NCBI RefSeq assembly: GCF_003610255.1 | Contig: NZ_RAPS01000001.1 | Location: 2,976,001-3,040,000, forward strand | Direction: 5' to 3' | DNA length: 64,000 bases | Origin: Streptomyces sp. TLI_171 | Lineage (GTDB): Bacteria > Actinomycetota > Actinomycetes > Streptomycetales > Streptomycetaceae | Made by a program: the position numbers and the translations under genes | The notes under the pieces: model-generated | What the model saw: only the letters and a program-made list of their open reading frames with translations | The model's database searches: none | What the model was told of the DNA's origin: nothing | Shown: positions 37,291-45,231 of the stretch, piece by piece | How the letters are laid out: every line of letters begins with the position of its first letter | Position numbering within the stretch: the stretch's first letter is position 1

Positions 37291-38802
37291 TTGACGGATC
37301 TTCAGTCCGCGCCGCGCCGTGCCCGTTCGGCGTCCTGGCGGCGGCTCAGCTCGCTGCGGGTCCGGCTGATCGCGGTGTTCGCCGCGGTCGCGCTGGTCAC
37401 CGCGGTGTCCGCGTCCGGGATCGCCTACTGGCTGAACCGCGACGCGGTGCTCAAGCGCGCCCAGGACACCGCGCTGAACGACTTCCGGGTGTCGGTCACC
37501 AGGAACGTCTCCCAACTGCCGCTGCACCCGTCCTGCCAGGACCTGGGGGCACTGGCCGCGCAGGTGGCGAGCTCCGGCCTGGCGTACGACGTGGTGGTGG
37601 TCGACGCGTCGCTGCCGACCTGCGTCGCCTCCTCCGACCCGATCGCGTTCACCGCCAAGCAGGTGCCCGCGGCGCTGGTCACCGCGGTGAACAAGCCGCG
37701 CGAGACCGGTCCGGGCAACCCGTACCCGTACCACCTGTACTGGCAGCGGGTGAACCTGGCCGGGCCGTACGTGATCGGCGGGACGAAGGTGGTGCCGGGC
37801 GGGCCGACCGTCTACATGTTCAAGTCGCTGCAGAACGAGCGGGCCGACCTGAACACCCTCGGCTGGTCGCTGGCGATCGCCACCCTGCTCGCCCTGGTCG
37901 GCTCGGCGCTGCTCGCGCAGGCCGCCTCGGCGACCGTGCTGCGGCCGGTGCGCCGGCTCGGCGACGCCGCCCGGCGGCTCGGCGAGGGCGAGCTGGACAC
38001 CCGGCTCGACGTCGAGGGCAACGACGAACTCGCCGAGCTGGCCCGGACCTTCAACCGCACCGCGGAATCGCTGTCCGACCAGGTCGCGGAGCTCAGCGCG
38101 CGCGAGGCGCAGTCCCGCCGGTTCGTCGCCGACATGTCGCACGAGCTGCGGACGCCGCTGACCGCGATGACCGCCGTCACCGACATCCTGGAGGACGAGG
38201 CGGACGCCCTCGACCCGATGATCGAGCCGGCGGTGCGGATCGTGGTCTCCGAGACCCGGCGGCTGTCCGACCTGGTGGAGAACCTGATGGAGGTGACCCG
38301 CTTCGACGCGGGCACCGCCAAGCTGATCGCCGACGAGGTCGACATGGCCGACCTGATCATGTCCTGCATCGACGGCCGGGCCTGGTACGACGCGGTCGAA
38401 CTGGACGCGCCGCGCGGCATCCTCGCCGTGGTCGACCCGCGCCGCCTGGACGTGGTGTTCGCCAACCTGATCGGCAACGCGCTCAAGCACGGCGGCTCCC
38501 CGGTCAGGGTGAAGGTCCGTCAGGACGACGCGGCCGGCACCGTGGTGATCTCGGTCTCCGACGGCGGCCCCGGCATCCCCGAGGACGTCCTGCCGCACGT
38601 CTTCGACCGCTTCTACAAGGCCGACAAGGGCCGGGCCCGCTCCGAGGGCAGCGGCCTGGGCCTGTCCATCGCGGAGGCCAACGCCCGGATCCACGGCGGC
38701 GACATCACCGCCGCGAACAACCCCGACGGCGTCGGCGCCGTCTTCACCCTGACCCTGCCGCTCACCCAACCGCCGGCCCCCGGCCCGGAGGAGGCCCGAT
38801 GA
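37291..38802 (+). CDS. afsQ2: Sensor histidine kinase AfsQ2
   Basis: This 503-residue membrane kinase is the partner of AfsQ1. It has helix 1 (LRVRLIAVFAAVALVTAVSA), an external sensor loop of about 150 residues, helix 2 (LGWSLAIATLLALVGSALLAQ), and a HAMP domain. The DHp box is FVADMSHELRTPLTAM, with the phosphorylated His. The N box is NLIGNALKHGG, with ATP-lid motifs DGGPGIP and GSGLGLSI. It starts at TTG 37291, 31 bases after afsQ1. The following lipoprotein gene overlaps it by 4 bases. Confidence 0.94.
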   Translation: MTDLQSAPRRARSASWRRLSSLRVRLIAVFAAVALVTAVSASGIAYWLNRDAVLKRAQDTALNDFRVSVTRNVSQLPLHPSCQDLGALAAQVASSGLAYDVVVVDASLPTCVASSDPIAFTAKQVPAALVTAVNKPRETGPGNPYPYHLYWQRVNLAGPYVIGGTKVVPGGPTVYMFKSLQNERADLNTLGWSLAIATLLALVGSALLAQAASATVLRPVRRLGDAARRLGEGELDTRLDVEGNDELAELARTFNRTAESLSDQVAELSAREAQSRRFVADMSHELRTPLTAMTAVTDILEDEADALDPMIEPAVRIVVSETRRLSDLVENLMEVTRFDAGTAKLIADEVDMADLIMSCIDGRAWYDAVELDAPRGILAVVDPRRLDVVFANLIGNALKHGGSPVRVKVRQDDAAGTVVISVSDGGPGIPEDVLPHVFDRFYKADKGRARSEGSGLGLSIAEANARIHGGDITAANNPDGVGAVFTLTLPLTQPPAPGPEEAR

Positions 38803-39101
38803 CCGCCCGCCGGACCCGCCCGCTGCTGCTGGCCTGCGGCGTCCTCGCCGCCACCCTGCTCACCGGCTGCGGGATCCGCCCCACCGAGGTCCCGGTGGAC
38901 GCGGGCGCCCCGGCCAGCCGCACCGCCTGCCCGAACGAGGTCCTGGTGCCGCTGGCCCCGGACACCGCGGCGCCGTCCGTGGTGCCCGGGCCGACCGCCC
39001 GGCCGGCGCCCGCCGCGACCGTCCCGGCCACCCCGACGCCGCAGGTCTCGCCGACCGGCTCGCAGGTGTTCGGCGCGGCGTCGCCCAGTCACTGCCCCTG
39101 A
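38799..39101 (+). CDS. Small lipoprotein of the afsQ operon
   Basis: This 100-residue lipoprotein has signal peptide and lipobox LLTGC, then a Pro/Ala/Thr-rich mature part with two cysteines (TACPNEV and the C-terminal SHCP). Its ATGA overlap with afsQ2 shows translational coupling. A lipoprotein gene is known in the same place after S. coelicolor afsQ2, which suggests a role in signal sensing outside the membrane, but this is not shown. Confidence 0.82.
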   Translation: MTARRTRPLLLACGVLAATLLTGCGIRPTEVPVDAGAPASRTACPNEVLVPLAPDTAAPSVVPGPTARPAPAATVPATPTPQVSPTGSQVFGAASPSHCP

Positions 39102-39105
39102 GCCG

Positions 39106-39747
39106 GTGCGCCGGGTCACCCGTTCGCCGGGAACCGCCGCGCGCGCCGGGCGCGTCCCCCGGGGTGTGCACACCACCGCGCGAACCGACCACGCGACCGG
39201 GGAACCGGCCGCCGAGCCGGCGGCGCCGTACCGGCTCCGGACGGCGGCCCGGGTGCTGCTGGCGCTCCACCTGCTGGTCCTCGGCTGGTTGAGCCTGCGC
39301 CCCGTCCCGGTCGCGTGGACCAGCCCGCCCAACCTCACCCCGTTCGCCTCGGTGCACCAGGCGCTCACCCTCGGCGGCCTCGCCGGCGCCCGCCGACTCG
39401 CCTCCGGCGTCCTTCCGTTGGCCCCCGTCGGAGTGCTCCTGCCGCTGGCGGTCGGTTCCCCGCACCGCGGCCGTCTGCTCTCCTTCCTCCGCACCACCGG
39501 CGCCGCCGCGCTGCTCGCCACCGCCCTCGAATTCCTGGAGGGATGGGCCCCGGGCCATGTCCTGGACGTCGACGACATCCTCCTCGCCACCCTCGGCGCG
39601 GCCGTCGCCCACCTCCTGCTGGTCCCCCCGCTGCGCGCCCTCGCGCTGCGCGAACGCCCCGCCCGGCCCGTGCCGCCGGCCCCCGCCCCGCGCCCGTCCG
39701 GTCCGCACCTGCGCCGCGGCGGGTCGGGTCAGCCGGTGAAGACCTGA
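39106..39747 (+). CDS. VanZ family membrane protein
   Basis: This 213-residue protein has four to five membrane helices in a VanZ-like domain (LLALHLLVLGWLSLRP, NLTPFASVHQAL, FLEGWAPGHVLDVDDILLATLGAAVAHL, the last being the family signature) and a Pro/Arg-rich tail. GTG 39106 is 5 bases after the preceding stop, suggesting that it belongs to the afsQ operon; GTG 39166 is an alternative start. The function is unknown. Confidence 0.8.
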   Translation: MRRVTRSPGTAARAGRVPRGVHTTARTDHATGEPAAEPAAPYRLRTAARVLLALHLLVLGWLSLRPVPVAWTSPPNLTPFASVHQALTLGGLAGARRLASGVLPLAPVGVLLPLAVGSPHRGRLLSFLRTTGAAALLATALEFLEGWAPGHVLDVDDILLATLGAAVAHLLLVPPLRALALRERPARPVPPAPAPRPSGPHLRRGGSGQPVKT

Positions 39748-39754
39748 TCAACAG

Positions 39755-39791
39755 TCGGGGGCCGGGGCGCGAAACGCGTCCCGGCCCCCGA
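39755..39791 (+). terminator. Rho-independent terminator after the afsQ operon
   Basis: TCGGGGGCCGGG pairs with CCCGGCCCCCGA around an inner CGCG-aaa-CGCG hairpin, followed by TTTT. It can also serve the convergent lipoprotein gene. Confidence 0.85.
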
Positions 39792-39809
39792 TTTTGAGGA
39801 TCCGTCGGA

Positions 39810-40604
39810 TCAGCCGAGGTACTTGCTGCCGTCGATGACCTCGGCGGCGGCCGGCTGGACGGCCTTGACCGGCTTGCCGAAGTCGCTGAACTGCATGCCG
39901 CCCTGGGCGCCGGCGTCCAGCGACAGCAGGTAGGGCTCGCCCTCGTTGGCGATGGCGGCCTCGGTGGCGGTGCCGTCCGGGTCGGTCATCTTGATGGTGA
40001 CCGCGCTGACGCCGCCGACCTGCTTGACGGCGCCCTTGGTGCCGCCGGGCTCCGGCTTGCCGTTGTCGTCGAGGCCGACGTTCTTCTGCACGTTCAGGCC
40101 CAGGTCGCAGAACTCGGTGAACTCCGCGCCCTGGCCCGCGCCCAGGCTCAGCCACTTGCCGGAGATCACGCCGCCCGCGCCGGGGGCGACGGCGTTGACG
40201 AACTGGGTGTCCGGCTTGATCCAGACCTTGCCGCCGGTCCGGACGACGTCGGCCTTGCCCTTGCCTCCGATGGCCACCGAGCCGGTGCAGTTGCCGGTGC
40301 CGTCGGTGGCGACCGTGCCGCTCATCTGCTCGCCGTCGCTGTCGAGCTTGAAGGTCACCTTGACGGCGGACAGCTTGGCGCCCGCGGCCTGCGACTTCTT
40401 CAGGATGTCGGCCACCGGCAGGGCCTCGAGCCCGCCGCCGGCCGCGGACTTGGAGGCCGCCGGCGAGGCGGAGGCGGAGGCGGACGCAGCGGCGGAGGGC
40501 GCGGCGGCGTCCTTGCTCTTGCTCCCGTCCGACCCACAGGCCGTCAGCCCCGACACTCCGAGGACGGACAGCATGGCCACGGCCATCAGACGGTTCGCGC
40601 GCAT
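39810..40604 (-). CDS. Lipoprotein, LppX/LprG-like (paralogue 1)
   Basis: This 264-residue protein has the lipobox GLTAC and an Ala/Ser-rich linker. A domain of about 200 residues has the pattern of the LppX/LprAFG or LolA-like lipid-binding fold (VKVTFKLDSDGEQMSGTVATDG, GGKVWIKPD, FSDFGKPVKAVQP). The ending FGKPV and the FCDLGLN motif recur in the lipoprotein at 41097-41924, so the two are paralogues. It may carry lipids or act as a sensor outside the membrane. ATG 40604 follows a GGGAATGA site. Confidence 0.8.
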   Translation of the reverse strand: MRANRLMAVAMLSVLGVSGLTACGSDGSKSKDAAAPSAAASASASASPAASKSAAGGGLEALPVADILKKSQAAGAKLSAVKVTFKLDSDGEQMSGTVATDGTGNCTGSVAIGGKGKADVVRTGGKVWIKPDTQFVNAVAPGAGGVISGKWLSLGAGQGAEFTEFCDLGLNVQKNVGLDDNGKPEPGGTKGAVKQVGGVSAVTIKMTDPDGTATEAAIANEGEPYLLSLDAGAQGGMQFSDFGKPVKAVQPAAAEVIDGSKYLG

Positions 40605-40894
40605 CAGATCATTCCCAGGTTGTACGACGTTCGGATGCGCGAGTCTGGCAGTGACCTGGGAAAGCCTGAGCACCGCCTCCATGGCGTTTACTTTTCCTTT
40701 ACCTTTCCGCGCCCCGCTCCGGCAGACTCGGGGTGCACCCCGGAGCCGACCCTGAGGCGGCGCTCCTCCCGGACGGGGAGCGGCTCCGGGTCCGGATCGG
40801 CATCGCGACGGACGCGGCGGAGCAGGTCGCGGCGGAAGGATGGAAGACGAACCGGGCGGACCGACCGCACCGGGAACACTCCTCGGAGGAGACC

Positions 40895-41077
40895 ATGAGC
40901 AGCCTCGCCCGCCCCCGTCACAGCCGCGTCATCGGCGGCGTCTGCGCCGGCCTCGCCAAGCGCTTCGGGCTCACGCCGTGGACGGTCCGCGCCATCTTCG
41001 TGGCGTCCTGCCTGCTGCCCGGCCCGCAGTTCCTGATCTACCTGGCGCTGTGGCTGCTGCTCCCGCAGGAGCCGTGA
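40895..41077 (+). CDS. Small PspC-domain membrane protein
   Basis: This 60-residue protein is almost entirely one PspC domain (RHSRVIGGVCAGLAKRFGLTPWTVRAIFVASCLLPGPQ...LWLLLPQEP) with one long or two short membrane helices. A GGAGGAG ribosome site precedes ATG 40895. PspC proteins act in membrane stress signalling, but a single-domain form in Streptomyces has no assigned role. It sits between two paralogous lipoprotein genes on the other strand. Confidence 0.85.
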   Translation: MSSLARPRHSRVIGGVCAGLAKRFGLTPWTVRAIFVASCLLPGPQFLIYLALWLLLPQEP

Positions 41078-41096
41078 GCGACCCCGCGACGGGCCG

Positions 41097-41924
41097 TCAG
41101 TCGAACAGCCCGGAGGGGGACTCGCGGATCTGGTCCGCGGGCGGCGGGGTGACCGTCACCGGCTTGTCGAAGTCGGTGTACCGGATGGTCGCCGTGCCGG
41201 TGGCGCTGACGGAGCGCACGGAGAGCAGCCGGGCCGGGCCCTCGGCGGCGACGGCGACCTCGGTGGTCTCACCGCCCTTGCCGGTCGGGGACAGCACGGC
41301 GGCCGCTCCGCCCACCCGGTAGCTGAGCAGCACCGCCCGGACGCCGCCGATCTCGGTGGTGCCGCTGCGGACCCACGCACCGGACCCGCCGCCGAGCTCA
41401 TCGGTCCGGGTCAGCAGCTCCAGGCCCATGTCGCAGAAACCGCTCAACGAGTCGCGCAGCTCATCGGCGTCGCCGGCCACCCACAGATCGGCCGACGAGG
41501 CTCCGCCGTCGGCGAGGGCGCCCGCCGCCGGAGTCGACATCTTGAGCCACGCCTCGCTCCCCCGGCGCTTGATCTCCATCCGGCGGTCGGACACCGCCGA
41601 ACCGCCGGACTTGTCCTTGCTGTCGCGCTTGCCGCCGGTGTGCAGCACCGGCTCCCCGCCGACCGACCTGCCTTCGCAGTTGCCCTTGCTGTCCGCGGAC
41701 ACCGTGGTGACCGTCGCGGTCTGCCCGAGCTGCACCCGCGTGACCGACAGGACGGAGGTCACGTCCTCGTCCGCGCGCTGCGCCTGCGTCAGGATCTCCT
41801 TCGCCGACAGCCCCGGGAACACCTGGGCGTCGTCCGGCCCGTCGCCCTCCGACCCGCAGGCCGTCAGCCCGGACATCCCGAGCACGGCCAGCACGGCCCC
41901 CGCCACCAGTCGGTTCGTACGCAT
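41097..41924 (-). CDS. Lipoprotein (paralogue 2)
   Basis: This 275-residue protein with the lipobox GLTAC (MRTNRLVAGAVLAVLGMSGLTAC) is related to the product of 39810-40604: the same signal peptide style, GNC motif, FCDMGLELL versus FCDLGLNVQ, and FDKPVTVTPP versus FGKPVKAVQP. It is predicted to be outside the membrane. The likely duplication is older than the sequence divergence seen. The function is unknown. Confidence 0.78.
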   Translation of the reverse strand: MRTNRLVAGAVLAVLGMSGLTACGSEGDGPDDAQVFPGLSAKEILTQAQRADEDVTSVLSVTRVQLGQTATVTTVSADSKGNCEGRSVGGEPVLHTGGKRDSKDKSGGSAVSDRRMEIKRRGSEAWLKMSTPAAGALADGGASSADLWVAGDADELRDSLSGFCDMGLELLTRTDELGGGSGAWVRSGTTEIGGVRAVLLSYRVGGAAAVLSPTGKGGETTEVAVAAEGPARLLSVRSVSATGTATIRYTDFDKPVTVTPPPADQIRESPSGLFD

Positions 41925-42093
41925 CGCCGTTCCCCCTCGTCCACCCCACGCAGGCAGTCGCGCGAGTGTGTCACTCATTCGATCCGCACACCAGCAGTTT
42001 CTGCCCCTTGCGGGACGGTACGACCTGGTTCGTCCGGCCAACTCGTCGACTGGCAGCGGGAGCTGACGGCCGGTCCGACCGGGCGCACGACGA

Positions 42094-42121
42094 AGGGGCC
42101 GTCCCCAGCGGGACGGCCCCT
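42094..42121 (-). terminator. Terminator after the secreted Ala/Pro-rich protein gene
   Basis: A 12-bp perfect stem (42094-42105 with 42110-42121) with a 4-base loop lies 24 bases beyond the stop. Confidence 0.78.
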
Positions 42122-42145
42122 CGGTCGGTGCGGATCGGGTCGGCG

Positions 42146-42628
42146 TCAGCCGCCCACGCCCGGCAGGCTCGGCAGGCCGGGGGCACCGCCACCGGTCGGC
42201 GACAGGCTGCCCAGCGTGCCGATCACGCCGCCGACCGGGGTCTTGGCCAGGCCCTGGCCGCCCGGGACGGAGTCCAGGCCGCCGATCCGGTTGGCGGCGG
42301 CGGGCGCGCCCTGCTCGGCGCTGCCCGGGCCGGTCTGCTCGGCGACCGGCGGGGCCTGCTCCTCGGCGGGCGCGGCGGCCGGCGCGGCGGCGGGGGTGCC
42401 CGCGGCCGGGTTCAGCGTGCCGGTCACCGAGCCGAGCTGGTCACCGCCGGGCAGCTTGCTCACGGCGCCGGTGGCCGCGCCGGTCACGCCGGGGTTGGTG
42501 AGCGCGCTGGTCGGCAGTCCGAGGCCGCCGGGGGCGACCGCCGCGGCGGAGGCGGAGCCCGCGGCGACGGCGGCGACCGCGACGCCGAGCACCGCGGTGC
42601 CGGCGGCCTTCAGAGTGGCCTGCTTCAT
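42146..42628 (-). CDS. Secreted Ala/Gly/Pro-rich small protein
   Basis: This 160-residue protein has a Sec signal peptide (MKQATLKAAGTAVLGVAVAAVAAGSASA) and a low-complexity mature part rich in Ala, Pro and Gly (PAAAPAAAPAEEQAPP). No folded domain is recognised. It is probably exported and wall-associated or disordered. A GAGGACGCACAC leader with a ribosome site precedes ATG 42628. Confidence 0.75.
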   Translation of the reverse strand: MKQATLKAAGTAVLGVAVAAVAAGSASAAAVAPGGLGLPTSALTNPGVTGAATGAVSKLPGGDQLGSVTGTLNPAAGTPAAAPAAAPAEEQAPPVAEQTGPGSAEQGAPAAANRIGGLDSVPGGQGLAKTPVGGVIGTLGSLSPTGGGAPGLPSLPGVGG

Positions 42629-42827
42629 GTGTGCGTCCTCAGTCCTGGTCGGGCCGGTGCGACGGCGCGCGCCCGGGGAATGCGGGGCGACTGCCGTCAC
42701 ACCGAGTCAGCAGTGACCGGCCCACCGTAGTGAGAAGGTCGCGCACGGTTCAAAGTCGGCCACTCCGGAGAGTGATAAGTCCGACCATCTCCGTGGACGC
42801 TGGGCCACCGCCCGGCCCGACGGACCG

Positions 42828-43973
42828 TCAGGCGCGCGGACCGAACAGCCACTCCGCCTTGAGCTCGGCGTAGCCGGGCTTGATCACGTCGTTGATCATC
42901 GCCAGCCGCTCGTCGAACGGCAGGAAGGCCGACTTCATCGCGTTGACGGTGAACCACTCCAGGTCGGCCAGCGTGCAGCCGAACGCCTCCACCAGGTGCC
43001 CGAACTCGCGGCTCATGCTGGTGCTGCTCATCAGCCGGTTGTCGGTGTTGACGGTGACCCGGAACTTCAGCCGGCTGAGCAGCCCCACCGGGTGCTCCGC
43101 GTACGAGGCCGCCGCACCGGTCTGCAGGTTGGAGGTCGGGCACATCTCCAGCGGGATCCGCTTGTCGCGCACGTACGCGGCCAGTCGCCCGAGCTGCACC
43201 CGGCCGTCCTCGCCGACCGTGATGTCGTCGACGATCCGCACGCCGTGGCCCAGCCGGTCCGCGCCGCAGCACTGCAGCGCCTCCCAGATCGACGGCAGGC
43301 CGAAGGCCTCGCCGGCGTGGATGGTGAAGTGGTTGTTCTCGCCCTTGAGGTAGTCGAAGGCGGCCTGGTGGCGGGTGGGAGGGTAGCCGGCCTCGGCGCC
43401 CGCGATGTCGAACCCGACCACGCCGCGGTCGCGGTGACGGTTCGCCAGTTCGGCGATCTCCTGCGACCGGGCGGCGTGCCGCATCGCGGTCAGCAGCGTC
43501 CCGACCCGGATCCGGCGGCCGCGCGCCCGGGCGTTCGCCTCGCCCAGCCGGAAGCCCTCGTTGACCGCCTCGACCACCTCGTCCAGGGACAGCCCCGCCT
43601 CCAGGTGTTGCTCCGGCGCGTACCGCACCTCGGCGTACACCACGCCGTCCGCCGCCAGGTCCTCCGCGCAGTCCGCGGCCACCCGGATCAGCGCCTCCCG
43701 GGTCTGCATCACGGCGCAGGTGTGCGCGAAGGTCTCCAGGTACCGCTCCAGCGACCCGGAGTCGGCCGCCTCCCGGAACCACACCCCGAGTTCCTTCGGG
43801 TCCGTGGTGGGCAGGCCCTGGTAGCCGCAGTCGGCGGCCAGTTCGACGATCGTCTCGGGCCGCAGCCCGCCGTCCAGGTGGTCGTGCAGCAGCACCTTCG
43901 GGGCGCGGGCGATCTGCTCGGACGTAGGAATGCGCGGGGCCGTGGTGCCCGCGAGAGGGGTCTGCTTCTCCAT
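42828..43973 (-). CDS. add: Adenosine deaminase
   Basis: This enzyme deaminates adenosine and deoxyadenosine to (deoxy)inosine, feeding purine nucleoside phosphorylase. It is 381 residues long. Zinc ligands are in [12 protein letters not shown] (HxH) and in the HAGEAFG and HGVRIVDD blocks. The catalytic acid/metal Asp is in [10 protein letters not shown]. Gene start ATG 43973 is leaderless, 6 nt after TATGCT, and the operator CTACGCGCGTAG lies just upstream. Confidence 0.95.
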   Translation of the reverse strand: MEKQTPLAGTTAPRIPTSEQIARAPKVLLHDHLDGGLRPETIVELAADCGYQGLPTTDPKELGVWFREAADSGSLERYLETFAHTCAVMQTREALIRVAADCAEDLAADGVVYAEVRYAPEQHLEAGLSLDEVVEAVNEGFRLGEANARARGRRIRVGTLLTAMRHAARSQEIAELANRHRDRGVVGFDIAGAEAGYPPTRHQAAFDYLKGENNHFTIHAGEAFGLPSIWEALQCCGADRLGHGVRIVDDITVGEDGRVQLGRLAAYVRDKRIPLEMCPTSNLQTGAAASYAEHPVGLLSRLKFRVTVNTDNRLMSSTSMSREFGHLVEAFGCTLADLEWFTVNAMKSAFLPFDERLAMINDVIKPGYAELKAEWLFGPRA

Positions 43974-43989
43974 TGCCGGAGCATAGCCC

Positions 43990-44001
43990 CTACGCGCGTA
44001 G
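43990..44001. promoter_or_regulatory. Nucleoside-regulon operator at add (perfect CTACGCGCGTAG)
   Basis: Read on the minus strand, this perfect 12-bp palindrome is followed after 4 nt by TATGCT (43985-43980) and then, 6 nt later, the add start codon. Confidence 0.78.
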
Positions 44002-44064
44002 ATTGCCTACCGCCACGCCGTTCCGACCGGGCGAAGCGCAGGTGAACGGCGAGCCCTTCGAAAG

Positions 44065-44080
44065 GTCGGAGATGTCCGAC
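44065..44080. promoter_or_regulatory. ArsR-type operator A
   Basis: GTCGGA-GATG-TCCGAC is a palindrome with the same half-sites as operator B, 25 bp away centre to centre. Confidence 0.55.
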
Positions 44081-44089
44081 GCTTGATTC

Positions 44090-44105
44090 GTCGGAACTTT
44101 CCGAC
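44090..44105. promoter_or_regulatory. ArsR-type operator B
   Basis: A perfect palindrome GTCGGAA-CT-TTCCGAC ends one base before a TATGCT -10 element (44107-44112), so binding would block the arsR promoter. Confidence 0.68.
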
Positions 44106-44118
44106 CTATGCTCGGGCC

Positions 44119-44457
44119 GTGCCCACCGACGTCTACGGCGCACTCGCCAACCCCGTGCGCCGCCAACTCCTCCACGCGCTGCTCGACGGCCCCCGTGCGG
44201 TCAACGACCTCGCCGGCCGCTTCGAACTCAGCCGCCCCGCCGTCTCCGAACACCTCCAGGTGCTGCGCCAGGCCGGCCTGGTCCGCGAGGAGCCGCGCGG
44301 ACGGCAGCGCTACTACCACCTGGTGGCCGACCCGCTCGCCGAGGTCAGCCGCTGGCTGCACCCCTTCGAGCACTACTGGCGCGGCCGGCTCACCGCCCTC
44401 GGCGAACTCCTCGACGCCACCGCACCGCCCGCCCCCCAGAACCAGGACCCGCGATGA
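44119..44457 (+). CDS. ArsR family winged-helix regulator
   Basis: This 112-residue repressor (VYGALANPVRRQLLHALLDGPRAVNDLAGRFELSRPAVSEHLQVLRQAGLVREE) is of the SRPBCC-linked ArsR type. GTG 44119 is leaderless, 6 nt after TATGCT. Two operators just upstream indicate autoregulation. The next gene overlaps by four bases (ATGA) and encodes an SRPBCC protein, a common partner that may bind or process the inducing ligand. Confidence 0.9.
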   Translation: MPTDVYGALANPVRRQLLHALLDGPRAVNDLAGRFELSRPAVSEHLQVLRQAGLVREEPRGRQRYYHLVADPLAEVSRWLHPFEHYWRGRLTALGELLDATAPPAPQNQDPR

Positions 44458-44855
44458 CCGACCCCACCCCCGCCATCCACTGCGACCAGTTCCTCCCGCA
44501 CCCGCCCGCCCGGGTCTGGCAGGCCCTCACCGACCCCGAACTGCACGCCCGCTGGTGGGTCCCCGGCGACATCCGCCCCGAGGTCGGCCACCGCTTCACC
44601 CTCGACCTCGGCCCCTGGGGCACCCAGTCCTGCGAGGTCACCCGGGTCGACCCCGAACGCCTGCTCAGCTACACCTTCGCCGAGGGCGTCCTCGACACCA
44701 CCCTCACCTGGCGCCTCACCCCCGAGGGCACCGGCACCCGCCTCTTCCTCACCCACGAGGGCTTCGACCTCGACACCCCGCTCGGCCGCCAGGCCCTCGA
44801 CGGCATGGGCCGAGGCTGGCCGGCCGTCCTCCACCGCATGTCCGAAACGATCTGA
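44454..44855 (+). CDS. SRPBCC (AHSA1-like) domain protein
   Basis: This 133-residue START/SRPBCC-fold protein begins with a cavity helix pattern (IHCDQFLPHPPARVWQALTDPELHARWWVPGD), followed by strands ending TRLFLTHEGFD, and a closing C-terminal helix (GRQALDGMGRGWPAVLHRMSE). Such proteins bind small hydrophobic ligands. It is translationally coupled to the ArsR gene and forms a two-gene autoregulated operon. The ligand is unknown. Confidence 0.85.
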   Translation: MTDPTPAIHCDQFLPHPPARVWQALTDPELHARWWVPGDIRPEVGHRFTLDLGPWGTQSCEVTRVDPERLLSYTFAEGVLDTTLTWRLTPEGTGTRLFLTHEGFDLDTPLGRQALDGMGRGWPAVLHRMSETI

Positions 44856-44879
44856 CCCCCACCCCGGCGCAACGAAACA

Positions 44880-44909
44880 CCTCCGGCGACCGAGCACCCC
44901 CGCCGGAGG
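44880..44909 (+). terminator. Terminator after the ArsR-SRPBCC operon
   Basis: A 9-bp stem CCTCCGGCG/CGCCGGAGG with a 12-base loop. Confidence 0.65.
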
Positions 44910-45010
44910 CTTCCCCGCTGGGAACACCTCCGGTGGCAGAGCAACTCGCCGGCTCCCCACCACGCGGCTGAACTTCAACGGCAGGCGAGAGTCCCCCTCG
45001 GAGCGGACCC

Positions 45011-45145
45011 GCCGGCTCCCCGCCGCGCGGCGGAACACCCCGCGGAGCGAACCGGTCGGCTCCTGCGCCGCGCAGCGGAACACCCGGGAAGCGAATCTGC
45101 CCGCTCTTGCGCCGCGCAGCGAAACGGCCCTCAGCCGTGGCCCAA
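45011..45145. repeat. Degenerate ~45-bp tandem repeats
   Basis: Three imperfect units begin at about 45011, 45056 and 45101, sharing cGGCTCctGCGCCGCGCaGCGgaacacc and GGAaGCGAAtCTGCC-like parts. A weaker related unit lies near 44949. They fill the gap between the SRPBCC terminator and the LysR gene end. No gene is seen in the gap. Confidence 0.55.
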
Positions 45146-45231
45146 GTTGCCCCCCGTCGCCCCCTCCCCGGCGCGGAGCGGACGCCCGCGGGCGAATCTG
45201 CCTGTGCTTTCCCTCGCGGAGCGGGGTGTGC

